Source: Streptomyces liangshanensis
GTDB lineage: Bacteria; Actinomycetota; Actinomycetes; Streptomycetales; Streptomycetaceae
Direction: 5' to 3'
NCBI RefSeq assembly: GCF_011694815.1
Contig: NZ_CP050177.1
Coordinates: forward strand, 5,558,001-5,622,000
DNA: 64,000 nt
A program made the position numbers and the translations under genes. Positions within the stretch are counted from its first letter, which is position 1. Each line of letters opens with the position of its first letter. Below are positions 17,875 through 25,747 of this stretch, in pieces. The notes beneath the pieces were generated by a model. That model was not told the DNA's origin. It saw only the letters and a list, made by a program, of their open reading frames with translations, and made no database searches.

Positions 17875-17894
17875 GATGTGAGCCGCATCACATC
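17875..17894. promoter_or_regulatory. CRP/FNR-type operator palindrome
   Basis: A perfect inverted repeat, GATGTGA-GCCGCA-TCACATC. Its core TGTGA-N6-TCACA equals the textbook CRP consensus, which Streptomyces Crp is known to resemble. It lies 26 bases after the stop of paralogue 1 and about 95 bases before the ATG of paralogue 2, so it would act on paralogue 2. Binding is inferred. Confidence 0.7.
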
Positions 17895-17989
17895 GATTGC
17901 CGGGGATCGCGGTCCAACATCCGCGGACCCGCCGGCATCTCCCAGGTGCAGGACGACGCACACCGCGTCGTCACCAGACAGGAGTTGAG

Positions 17990-18709
17990 ATGTCCGGCAA
18001 GCAGGCGATCCAGGCCGACCAGGCGATCCAGACGCACCAGGCAACTGACCGGAGGTTCGCGCGGCGCGGCCGTACCGCGGGAGCCGCCGTCCTCGGCGCC
18101 GCCCTCCTCGCGCTCGCTCTCGGCGCGCAGCCCGCCACCGCCGACGCGCGGACCGGTGTCCCCGGCGGGCCGGCGGCCGCGCCCGCCGCGCAGGGGCTCG
18201 GTTCCGGACACCTGCTGCAACGCCGGGATCTCGTCCAGCGGGGGCTGCGCCCGGTCGGTGCCACGGTGGGTCTGACCGGGAACCAGGCTCTCTCGGCGTG
18301 CTCCGGCGAGGAGACCATGCGCGCGCTGGTGCGGGGAACGGCCGACGCGTACGCCGAGGTGACCTGGACCTTCGACACCAGGGACACCTTGCTGATCGAA
18401 TCCGTCGCGGAGGGTTCCACCGACACGTCCGCCGCGCTGCACGAGCGGGAGCTCAACCAGCTGGTGCGCGACTGCCAGGACGAGCCGGCCGGGCACTGGT
18501 ACTACGGCACGGGGCACGCGCTCACCACCAAGGCCGGCCGGGCCACTTGGTACCCGGCGTTCAGCGGCGGCGGCGAGGTCTCCGGTGGTGTCGCGGTCAT
18601 CCGAAGTGGTCACCGGTTCGGCCTCGTCGAGATCGCCGGACAGCCCGGCGACGACCCCGCCCACGTGGCGGGCCTCGCCGCCGCCGCTCTCGACCGCCTG
18701 GCTTCCTGA
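17990..18709 (+). CDS. Secreted protein of unknown function, paralogue 2
   Basis: A 239-residue exported protein. The long polar/basic N-region (two Gln-Ala-Ile repeats, then RRFARRGRTAG) precedes a hydrophobic core GAAVLGAALLALALG and a likely cleavage site after QPATADA. The mature domain holds CQDEPAGHWYYG and GGVAVIRSGHRFGLVEI, matching paralogue 1 at equivalent spacing; two cysteines are retained. The ATG is fixed by an AGGAG site 6 bases upstream. It is separated from paralogue 1 by 140 bases carrying a CRP-type palindrome, so it may have its own promoter. Function unknown; the fold may bind a ligand or cell-wall component, but nothing in the sequence proves it. Confidence 0.72.
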   Translation: MSGKQAIQADQAIQTHQATDRRFARRGRTAGAAVLGAALLALALGAQPATADARTGVPGGPAAAPAAQGLGSGHLLQRRDLVQRGLRPVGATVGLTGNQALSACSGEETMRALVRGTADAYAEVTWTFDTRDTLLIESVAEGSTDTSAALHERELNQLVRDCQDEPAGHWYYGTGHALTTKAGRATWYPAFSGGGEVSGGVAVIRSGHRFGLVEIAGQPGDDPAHVAGLAAAALDRLAS

Positions 18710-18912
18710 CGCCTTCTGACGCCCCGCGTCCCGCACGTGGCCGTCCCGCGGGCCGGAAACCGGTGCGCGGGGCGGACGCAGGGCCTGATCTCGGTCAAAG
18801 TGGCTTTCCCGCCGGGCTGTTGGCGGGGAACGAGTGCTCGGGCGGGGCGGGGGAGCTTAGGTTGGGAGGCGGAGAGCCCGACCCCGTGTCCATCCCCTCA
18901 GGAGGCCGTACC

Positions 18913-19749
18913 GTGTCCGATCACGATCCCAGTCTTGAGTCCAGCGCCGCCATCAGGGCCCGGATCGACACCAGTACGCCGCACTCCGCGCGGTTCTGGA
19001 ACTACTTCGTCGGCGGCAAGGACCACTACGACGTCGACCGCGAGGTGGGGGAGCAGATCAAGGAGATCTTCCCCGGGCTCGTCGACGTCGCCGTCACCAG
19101 CAGGCACTTCCTCGGGCGCGCGGTCCGGCACCTGGTACTGGAGCGCGGGATACGGCAGTTCCTCGACATCGGCACCGGCCTGCCCACCGCCGACAACACC
19201 CACGACGTCGCCCAGCGCGCGGCGCCCGAGGCGCGGATCGTCTACGTCGACAACGACCCGCTCGTCCTGGCCCACGCCCGCGCCCTGCTCACCAGCACGC
19301 CCGAGGGCAGGACGGACTACCTCGACGCGGACCTGTACGACCCGGAGGCCGTCCTCAAGGCGGCGGGCGCGACCCTGGACCTGTCCCGGCCCGTCGGCCT
19401 CATGATCCTCAACACGCTCGGGCACGTCGCCGACCACGCCGTCGCGAGCACACTGGTGACGCGGCTCATGGCCGGTCTGCCGTCGGGCAGTTACCTGACG
19501 ATCTGCGACAGCACGGCCACCAGCCCGGGCATGATCGCCGCCTCCGACGCGTACAACCGCAGTGGTGCCGTGCCCTACTACGTCCGGCCGGTCGACGAGA
19601 TCGCCGCCCTGTTCCAGGGGTTGGAGCTGGTGGAGCCCGGGATCACCCAGGTCACGCGGTGGCGCCCCGAGCCCGACGGCGCGGGCGGCGCGGGCGCGGG
19701 CGAACCCCTGGACGTCGACGCCTATGGCGGGGTGGGCCGCAAGCCGTAA
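18913..19749 (+). CDS. SAM-dependent methyltransferase, DUF574 type
   Basis: A 278-residue protein of the actinomycete DUF574/Methyltransf_19 family, very abundant in Streptomyces and mostly unassigned. Diagnostic features are the N-terminal PHSARFWNYFVGGKDHYDVD, the SAM-binding loop FLDIGTGLPTADNTH near residue 95, the acidic strand-2 end ARIVYVDNDPLVLAHA, and DLSRPVGLMILNTLGH. GTG 18913 is set by AGGAGG 7-8 bases upstream. An ATP-grasp gene follows 94 bases later on the same strand. The pairing hints at modification of one small molecule or peptide, but no precursor or transporter is adjacent. Confidence 0.86.
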   Translation: MSDHDPSLESSAAIRARIDTSTPHSARFWNYFVGGKDHYDVDREVGEQIKEIFPGLVDVAVTSRHFLGRAVRHLVLERGIRQFLDIGTGLPTADNTHDVAQRAAPEARIVYVDNDPLVLAHARALLTSTPEGRTDYLDADLYDPEAVLKAAGATLDLSRPVGLMILNTLGHVADHAVASTLVTRLMAGLPSGSYLTICDSTATSPGMIAASDAYNRSGAVPYYVRPVDEIAALFQGLELVEPGITQVTRWRPEPDGAGGAGAGEPLDVDAYGGVGRKP

Positions 19750-19843
19750 GGTCTGCCGGGAGCAAGCGGCCCCGATCCGAAGCACTCCGGCGTTCCGGCG
19801 TGTACGGACGGGGCCGGCCGCACCCCCGAGACCGGACCGACCC

Positions 19844-20677
19844 ATGCGCCCCGAGAACCCGCCCCGCCTCCTCTACGTCACCGACCTCGCCTACGAGGCC
19901 AAGGGGCGCCGTTACTGCGACGAGGACATCCGGCTGTCGTCCCGGCTGCGGAGCGACTTCGATCTCGCGCTCTGCCACCCGCTCGACGCCGTACGGCTCA
20001 TGGGGTCCTTCGACGCGGTCGTGGTGCGCAACAGCGGGCCCGTGCTGCACTACCAGGCGCGGTACGACCACTTCCGCGAGCGCGCGGCGGCGGCCGGGAC
20101 CCTCGTGTACAACCCGCTGACCGGACGGGCCGACATGACCGGCAAGCGCTACCTCGTCGAGCTGAGCGCCGCCGGATACCCCGTCATCCCGACCGTGGAC
20201 CGCGCCGAGGACCTCGGCCTGCTGCCCGCCGCCCCCGCGTACGTGGTCAAGCCGGAGGCGGGCGCGGACTCCATAGGCATGGAGACCGTCCCGGCGGAAC
20301 GGCTCACGGAGATCACCTTCGGCGGTGTGCTGGTGCAGCCGCTGATCCCGTTCCGCTACGAGGTCTCCTTCTACTTCGTGGACCAGGACTTCCAGTACGC
20401 GCTCCACGCGCCGGACCCCGCACGGCGCTGGGAGCTGGTGCCGTACGACGCGACCCCGGACGACCTCGCCTTCGCGCGCCGCTTCGTGGCGTGGAACACG
20501 CTGGATCACGGGATCCAGCGGGTCGACGCCTGCCGCGCGCCCGACGGGCGGCTGCTGCTCGTCGAGTTGGAGGACCTCAACCCGTACCTCTCGCTGGACT
20601 CGGTGGACCCGGGCACGCGGGACGCGTTCGTCGCGCGGATGACCGCCTCCCTCCACGATCTGCTGCGGAGCCGGTAG
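19844..20677 (+). CDS. ATP-grasp domain protein
   Basis: A 277-residue protein with an ATP-grasp fold. N-terminal Rossmann-like strands (LLYVTDLAYEAKG) are followed by the ATP-binding lysine strand AYVVKPEAGADSIGMETV (about 137-154), the second ATP-binding strand GGVLVQPLIPFRYEVSFYFV, and the metal-binding end RLLLVELEDLNPYLSLDSV, with acidic residues plus Asn where Mg-ATP ligands are expected. ATP-grasp enzymes make an acyl-phosphate and join it to an amine, thiol or similar nucleophile. The substrate is unknown. The neighbouring DUF574 methyltransferase is the only clue. It converges on a histidine kinase gene. Confidence 0.75.
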   Translation: MRPENPPRLLYVTDLAYEAKGRRYCDEDIRLSSRLRSDFDLALCHPLDAVRLMGSFDAVVVRNSGPVLHYQARYDHFRERAAAAGTLVYNPLTGRADMTGKRYLVELSAAGYPVIPTVDRAEDLGLLPAAPAYVVKPEAGADSIGMETVPAERLTEITFGGVLVQPLIPFRYEVSFYFVDQDFQYALHAPDPARRWELVPYDATPDDLAFARRFVAWNTLDHGIQRVDACRAPDGRLLLVELEDLNPYLSLDSVDPGTRDAFVARMTASLHDLLRSR

Positions 20678-20726
20678 TCCGGTAGCCGGCAGCGGCCGAC
20701 CGCGGCCGGATCCGGGTGGGCACGGC

Positions 20727-22331
20727 CTACGGCGCGTCCCCGCGCGCCGCCTGCCACGTCACCGTCGTGCCGCGCACCCCGTCCTCGCGCACCCCGTCGT
20801 CCGTCACCAGCAGCCGCACGCCCCCGTGCCCGTCGGGCAGTCGGAACGCCGCGTCCACCTCCACCTCCATCGCCGTCATCCCCTCCCGCCGGTGCGCCGC
20901 CGCCAGCGCGCCGCGCAGCGCCGCCAGGAGCCTGCGGCCCACCGCCTCGTTCACCAGCGTGTCCACCGGGCCCGTGAAGCGCACCGACGGCCGGAAGCCG
21001 AAGAGCGCGGCCGCGCCGTCCGTCTCGCGCAGCACACTGCCCCGGACGCTGGTCGGAGCGTCGGCGGGCGGCTGCTGGAGCGCGAAGATCGCGGTCCGTA
21101 CCTCCTGGATCGTCGAGTCCAGCTCGTCCACGGCCCGCCCGACCAGCTCGTCCAGCTCCGTGGTCCCCGCGCGCCGCCGCGTCGACTCCAGCATCATCTC
21201 GGTGGCGAACAGCCGCTGGACCACCAGATCGTGCAGGTCACGGGCGATCCGGTCGCGGTCCTCGTACACCGCGAGCTGCTCCCGGTTGTGCTGGGCGTCC
21301 GCCAGCACCAGCGCGAGCGCCGCCTGCGAGGCGAACTGGGTCGCCAGCAGCTTGTCCTCCGCCGTGTACGGGCGTGCGCCCCGGCGGCGCGGCAGGGCCA
21401 GTGTGCCGATCAGCTTCCCGCCGCTCTGGAGCGGCAGCATCATGCTCGGCCCGAAGCGCGAGCGCACATGCGTCGTCATCCGGGGATCGGTCGCCGAATC
21501 CTCTATGAACACCGGCTCACCGCCCAGCAGTTGGACCAGGACGGGAGCGCCGGGCGCGATGGTCGTGCCGAGGATGCCCGCCGGGTCGTCGTCCGTGGAC
21601 GCCGTGACGATCTCCATCCCGCCCTCGGGCGTGGGCAGGAGCACCACCCCGGCGTCGGCGTCGGCGAGGGCGCGGGCCGACTCGGCGACGGTCATCAGGG
21701 CGTCGGCCGCGCTCTCCCCGGTCAGCAGGGCGGTGGTGACGGCGGCGGCGCCCTCGATCCACCGTTCGCGCTGCCGGGCCGTCCCGTACAGCCGCGCGTT
21801 GCCGATCGCGATCCCCGCCTGCGCGGCGAGCACCTGGAGCAGCGCCTGGTCCTCCTCGGTGAAGGGTCCGCTCTCCTTCGCCGTCAGGCACAGGCTGCCG
21901 AAGATCTCGGTGTCCACCCGGATGGACACCCCGAGGAACCTGCGCTGCTCCGGGTCCGAGTGCGGCACCCAGAGCGCGCGCGGGTCCGTCGCCACGTCGT
22001 CCAGCCGCAGCGGGCGCGGATCCCGGAACAGCACGCCGAGGAGGCCGGCGCTGCCGCCCGGGATCCGCAGGACGCTCTCGTGCTCCTGGGGGGTCAGCCC
22101 GGCGGAGAAGAGGTCGGCGAGCTTGCCGCTGTCGGGGTCGGCCACCGCCAGGAGCCCGTACCGCGCCCCGATCAGCTCCGTGGCGGTGCCGACGATGTGC
22201 TGGAGGGTCGCCCGCAGTTCGAGATCCGTACCGATGCCCAGGACGGCTTCCAGCAGCATGGGCAGCCGGGGCATCGACTCCGCGGGGTCGGTGTCCCTGG
22301 CGGTCCCCCCGCCCTCGCCACCCTCACTCAT
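20727..22331 (-). CDS. GAF-domain histidine kinase with degenerate ATPase domain
   Basis: A 534-residue soluble sensor with two GAF domains (about 25-185 and 195-345) and a HisKA_3 dimerisation helix with phospho-acceptor His367 in RDRIARDLHDLVVQRLF, as in DevS/NarL-type kinases. The catalytic domain is odd. At the N-box the expected E-x-x-x-N is replaced (ALRGALAAAHRR, about 471-482). The G1 box reads DDGVRED, and the lid and G2 glycines are missing before the final GTTVTW strand. It may be kinase-dead or act as a scaffold or phosphatase. No response regulator is adjacent. It follows the Mbl-like gene by 17 bases, so the two are co-transcribed. Confidence 0.85.
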   Translation of the reverse strand: MSEGGEGGGTARDTDPAESMPRLPMLLEAVLGIGTDLELRATLQHIVGTATELIGARYGLLAVADPDSGKLADLFSAGLTPQEHESVLRIPGGSAGLLGVLFRDPRPLRLDDVATDPRALWVPHSDPEQRRFLGVSIRVDTEIFGSLCLTAKESGPFTEEDQALLQVLAAQAGIAIGNARLYGTARQRERWIEGAAAVTTALLTGESAADALMTVAESARALADADAGVVLLPTPEGGMEIVTASTDDDPAGILGTTIAPGAPVLVQLLGGEPVFIEDSATDPRMTTHVRSRFGPSMMLPLQSGGKLIGTLALPRRRGARPYTAEDKLLATQFASQAALALVLADAQHNREQLAVYEDRDRIARDLHDLVVQRLFATEMMLESTRRRAGTTELDELVGRAVDELDSTIQEVRTAIFALQQPPADAPTSVRGSVLRETDGAAALFGFRPSVRFTGPVDTLVNEAVGRRLLAALRGALAAAHRREGMTAMEVEVDAAFRLPDGHGGVRLLVTDDGVREDGVRGTTVTWQAARGDAP

Positions 22332-22348
22332 CGCAACGTCGTTCCACC

Positions 22349-23488
22349 TCAGCGGGCGTCGGCCAGCGGATCGGTCACCGGCTCGGTCTGCGGTCCGGTC
22401 TGCGGTCCGGCCACGGGTTCGGTCCGCGGTCCGGTCCTCGGACCGGCCATGGGATCGGCCAGCGGATCCAGGACCATCGGCTGGATCTTGCCCTCCAGCA
22501 TCGCGCCGAGGCCGAGCACGGCGCAAATGTCGGGGCGCTCGGCGATGGCGACCGGCATGCCGGTGGCGTCCCGCAGCATCTGGTCGAGGCCCGGCAGCAG
22601 CGCGCTGCCGCCCACCATCATGATCCCGCGGTCCGCGAGGTCCGCCACCAGATCGGGCGGGCAGTCCCGCAGCACCTTGCCGATGCCGTCCAGCACGGCG
22701 GTCAGCGGGCTGTAGATCGCGTCCCGTACGGCGGCGGTGTCGACGAGCACCGAGCGGGCGATGCCGGTGGCGACGTCCCGGCCGTGGATCTCGGTGGAGG
22801 TGGGTCCGTCCGGGCTGAGGCCGTTGCCGCTGAGCGCCAGTTGGAGCGGGCGCACGGACTGGCTGGGCAGCATCAGCTCGTGCTGGTGGCGCAGGTGCTG
22901 GATGACCGCGTGGTCGATGGCGTTGCCGCCGACGGGGATGCGCTGGGCCGTGACGATCGCGCCCAGCGAGAGCACCGCGATCTGGGTGGTCGCCGCCCCG
23001 CACACCATGATCATGGTGGCGGTGGGCTGCTCCACGGGCAGGCCGCAGCCGACGGCCGCCGCGATCAGGGTGTCGACCAGCTCGACCCGGCGGGCGCCGA
23101 GGCCGACCAGCGTCTCCACGGCCGCGCGCTGCGCCAGCGGGTCGCTGTCGTGCGGGGTGGACGCGGCGGCGCGCAGCCGCGGCTTGCGGCGCAGCTGGCG
23201 GCGGAGCTTGTCGCCGATGAGGTGGCGCAGCATCCGCTGGGCCATCTCGACGTCCACGACGGTGCCGCCCCGGACGGGGCGCATCACCCGGATGTAGTCG
23301 GGGGTACGGCCGGTCATCTGCTCGGCGAGGGCGCCGACGGCGATGAGGGCGCCGGTGCGGGTGTTCACCGCGGCGACGCTCGGCTCGTCCACGACGAGCC
23401 CGGCTCCCTTCACGAAGACCCGGGTCCTGGCGGCCCCCAGGTCGACGGCGATGTGGCAACGGCGCAACTGCTCAAGACTGACGGTCAC
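22349..23488 (-). CDS. mbl: MreB/Mbl-like actin-fold protein
   Basis: A 379-residue actin-superfamily protein matching the short Mbl paralogue of Streptomyces, which is linked to spore-wall assembly. The phosphate-1 motif is CHIAVDLGAARTRVFV (11-26), and the adenosine motif IMMVGGSALLPGL is near 289-301. The phosphate-2 loop, normally DIGGGT, reads MVCGAATTQIAVLSLG, and the usual E-E-P-M before AAAIGAGL is D-T-L-I, so ATP hydrolysis may be weak or lost. A repetitive Pro/Gly/Thr tail (341-379) ends the protein. GTG 23488 has GGGAG about 9 bases upstream. The gene is not in an mreBCD cluster; its partner is the GAF kinase 17 bases downstream. Confidence 0.85.
   Translation of the reverse strand: MTVSLEQLRRCHIAVDLGAARTRVFVKGAGLVVDEPSVAAVNTRTGALIAVGALAEQMTGRTPDYIRVMRPVRGGTVVDVEMAQRMLRHLIGDKLRRQLRRKPRLRAAASTPHDSDPLAQRAAVETLVGLGARRVELVDTLIAAAVGCGLPVEQPTATMIMVCGAATTQIAVLSLGAIVTAQRIPVGGNAIDHAVIQHLRHQHELMLPSQSVRPLQLALSGNGLSPDGPTSTEIHGRDVATGIARSVLVDTAAVRDAIYSPLTAVLDGIGKVLRDCPPDLVADLADRGIMMVGGSALLPGLDQMLRDATGMPVAIAERPDICAVLGLGAMLEGKIQPMVLDPLADPMAGPRTGPRTEPVAGPQTGPQTEPVTDPLADAR
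22370..22460. repeat. Short imperfect repeats encoding the Mbl-like C-terminal tail
   Basis: Units close to CGGTCCG and GGTTCGGTC recur through this stretch. They encode alternating Gly-Pro-x-Thr and Glu-Pro-Val steps on the minus strand. They look like slippage expansions, and the tail length may vary between strains. Confidence 0.55.
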
Positions 23489-23661
23489 CGCGGGATCTCC
23501 CGAGAGCGCTGATCTGATGCACCGGCGGCCGCCGGTCCTGTTCGCATCGTGCGGCTGCGGGGCGCGGCGCGCGCGCTGGGATGAGCCGTCAGGAGTAGTG
23601 ACGGGGGTACGGAGCTGACGGAACGCCAGATTCCGGCCCCCCGTCACTCCCCGGCCCCCCG

Positions 23662-24225
23662 TCACTCCCGGGCCCACCCCTGGAGCAGCCCCCACGTGAA
23701 GTCGGCGACCGCGCCCCCGCCGCCGGGCAGGGTGAACGCCAGCCGGAGGCGGGTCGGGGCACTGCCTTCCATCGGCCTGGCCGGCGGGAAGGCCCGCGCG
23801 ACCTCGTCCACCGTGCACGACCAGGGCAGCAGGTCGTCGGGCGTGCGCGGCTCGGGTCCCGCCAGGCCCGGGGTGCGGACCAGCCATTCGTTCCATACGG
23901 CCCCGCCGGGCGCGGCCATCGCCTCGAAGCGCAGGTCGGGCCAGAGCGGTACGGGCCACTGGAGGGCCTCGCACTCCAGGTCGCCGATCCGCCGGGGGAA
24001 CGTCCGCTCGGGCGGGCCGAGCACCGAGCGGTAGCGGGAGAGCGTGCCGCGGGCGCGCGGGGAGCGGACCATCGCCTGCCAACGGCGGTTGGCCTCCCGC
24101 ATGTCGGCCAGGGACGCCCCGAGTGCGCGGCGGGCGTCGTCGACCAGCTCGGGGTGGTGGTCGGCCATCCTGCGCAGCAGGACGAGCTGGAACTGGAGCG
24201 GCCCGAACGGCCCGGTGGACGTCAT
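23662..24225 (-). CDS. Conserved hypothetical protein
   Basis: I do not recognise this 187-residue soluble protein. It is mostly helical in its first half (RRMADHHPELVDDARRALG), Trp/Pro-rich in the second, with no signal peptide, membrane helix or metal motif. It ends VADFTWGLLQGWARE. I chose ATG 24225 because CAGGATGG lies just upstream and codon bias begins here; an in-frame start 48 bases earlier is less likely. It lies 173 bases upstream of the Mbl-like gene on the same strand and is divergent from the zinc-ribbon protein at 24356. No functional clue. Confidence 0.65.
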   Translation of the reverse strand: MTSTGPFGPLQFQLVLLRRMADHHPELVDDARRALGASLADMREANRRWQAMVRSPRARGTLSRYRSVLGPPERTFPRRIGDLECEALQWPVPLWPDLRFEAMAAPGGAVWNEWLVRTPGLAGPEPRTPDDLLPWSCTVDEVARAFPPARPMEGSAPTRLRLAFTLPGGGGAVADFTWGLLQGWARE

Positions 24226-24355
24226 GCCGCCATCCTGCCCCCGGTGCGTGCACCGCCCGAATCGGGATGACACACCCGCAAGCGCCGAGCCCTTACAAGA
24301 TCTTCACACTCGGGGTACTCCACGGCATGCCACGGCCGCATAGCCTGCGGGCGCC

Positions 24356-25156
24356 ATGGACTACTGCCATCAGTGCCGTCGGCACCTCAACGGCGCACTG
24401 ACCTGCGCCGGATGCGGCACAGCCGCAGAGGAGCTGCGGCGGAGAGCCCCCGTACCACCGGAACCGCGACAGAATCGCTCCCCGGGACAGGACGGCAGGG
24501 CCGCACAGGATCACGAAGAGTTCGCGGACGCGCCGGAGAGTGAGATCGAGCCCCTCGTGGGCCATCACCCCGACCGCGCGGACCGCCGCGGGCGCCCCGA
24601 CCGGCGCCGCTCGGCCCCCGCGCGCAGCGGGCCCCGGCGGGCCCGCAGTAAGCGCGGCCGCAGGGTCCTCGTCGGCGTGCTCGGGGTCGTGCTCGCGGCG
24701 GGCGCGCTGAGCCTGGCCCAGCTGGCGTTGGAGCCGCCCGGCGAGGACGGCGCCTCGGCGGTCAAGGAGGACACGAACACCGAGTTCGACGGACGCCCGG
24801 ACGGCACCGCGAAGCCGGTGACGCCCGACGACCCGGGGCCCTCCGCGACCCGGGGTACGGGGAAGGGCGGCTCGCCCGTCCCCGGCGGCAGCGGGAAGCC
24901 GGGCGGCACGGGGTCCCCGGATCCCGGCGACTCGGCCTCGTCCTCGGACTCCCCGAGCCCCGGGGACACCGGGTCGGCGGACACCGGCGCCCCGGACTCG
25001 CCCGCCTCGCCGGACCCCTCGGACTCCGCGTCGGGACCCGGTACGCCGGGCGGCACGGCGAGCGGGACCCCGACGGCCACGCCGACCTCGGCGTCCCCGA
25101 CGCCGTCCTCGACGCCCACCGAGAGCTGCACCCGGATCCTGTGGTGGTGCGCGTAA
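24356..25156 (+). CDS. Zinc-ribbon membrane protein with Ser/Pro/Thr/Gly-rich extracellular tail
   Basis: A 266-residue protein in three parts. The N-terminus has two CxxC knuckles (CHQC at 4-7, CAGC at 17-20), forming a small zinc ribbon in the cytoplasm. A basic stretch and one membrane helix (VLVGVLGVVLAAGALSLAQL, about 103-122) follow. About 130 outside residues are almost only Gly, Ser, Pro, Asp and Thr, ending in ESCTRILWWCA with two cysteines. This resembles the Streptomyces proteins I recall as the SCO2400 family; role unknown. It lacks a ribosome site. It ends six bases before a convergent MarR gene. Confidence 0.75.
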   Translation: MDYCHQCRRHLNGALTCAGCGTAAEELRRRAPVPPEPRQNRSPGQDGRAAQDHEEFADAPESEIEPLVGHHPDRADRRGRPDRRRSAPARSGPRRARSKRGRRVLVGVLGVVLAAGALSLAQLALEPPGEDGASAVKEDTNTEFDGRPDGTAKPVTPDDPGPSATRGTGKGGSPVPGGSGKPGGTGSPDPGDSASSSDSPSPGDTGSADTGAPDSPASPDPSDSASGPGTPGGTASGTPTATPTSASPTPSSTPTESCTRILWWCA

Positions 25157-25162
25157 GGCCGG

Positions 25163-25597
25163 TCAGGCCACGTCCTCGCCCAGCATCCGCCTGAGCAGGT
25201 CGCGCAGGACGCGCCGTTCGTCCTCCGACAGCGAGGCCAGCGGCTCGCGCGCGAAGTCCAGCGAGTCCCGCAGCCGGGCCGAGGTCTCCAGCCCCTGTTC
25301 CGTGGGCGCGGCCAGCTTCACCCGGCGGTCCGCCGGGTCCGGTCTGCGTTCCACCAGGTCACGGGCTTCCAGTCGGTCCACGATGCCGGTGACGTTGGAC
25401 GGCTCGCACTTCAGCTTCTGCGCGATCCGGCGCATCGGCAGGGGCTCCAGCGACAGGAGCCCCAGGACGCGCGCCTGGGCACCGGTGAGGGAGTAGCGGG
25501 CCGCGGCGTGCTCGTACTCCTCGTAGTAGCGGGCCACGACGGTGCCGATGAGTTCGACGACTTCGAGGGTCAGCGGGTCTCTGCGGGTGGTGGCCAT
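25163..25597 (-). CDS. MarR-family transcriptional regulator
   Basis: A 144-residue winged-helix regulator. The helix-turn-helix is MRRIAQKLKCEPSNVTGIVDRLE (about 56-78), followed by the wing ERRPDPADRRVKLAAPTEQG. It is divergent from a quinone oxidoreductase gene that is followed by ohr, so it probably controls that redox pair. It is not a classic 1-Cys OhrR: the N-terminal helix, where OhrR carries its peroxide-sensing cysteine, has none, and the only Cys is in the recognition helix (KLKCEPSN). ATG 25597 starts the conserved part; an upstream in-frame start is possible but reads an atypical leader. Confidence 0.88.
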   Translation of the reverse strand: MATTRRDPLTLEVVELIGTVVARYYEEYEHAAARYSLTGAQARVLGLLSLEPLPMRRIAQKLKCEPSNVTGIVDRLEARDLVERRPDPADRRVKLAAPTEQGLETSARLRDSLDFAREPLASLSEDERRVLRDLLRRMLGEDVA

Positions 25598-25747
25598 GGG
25601 ACCAGCGTACCCATTTGCTTGACAACATGAAATATCTAGGAGCATGGTTCTTTCAGGTGGTGAAGCTTTTACTACGGCTCGCTGTCACCCGCACACAGCG
25701 AGCCGCCCCCGCCCACCGACCCGCACCCACCGAGGAGGCCCCGCACC

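Noticed and set aside
22349..24253. A 634-codon frame extending upstream of the Mbl-like gene
   Set aside because: Residues before GTG 23488 are out of frame with a separate gene (23662-24225) and lack actin homology; GTG 23488 has a good ribosome site.
25619..25624. TTGACA upstream of the quinone oxidoreductase gene as a strong -35
   Set aside because: No acceptable -10 lies 16-19 bases downstream on the plus strand; it may be part of an operator, but I could not show symmetry.
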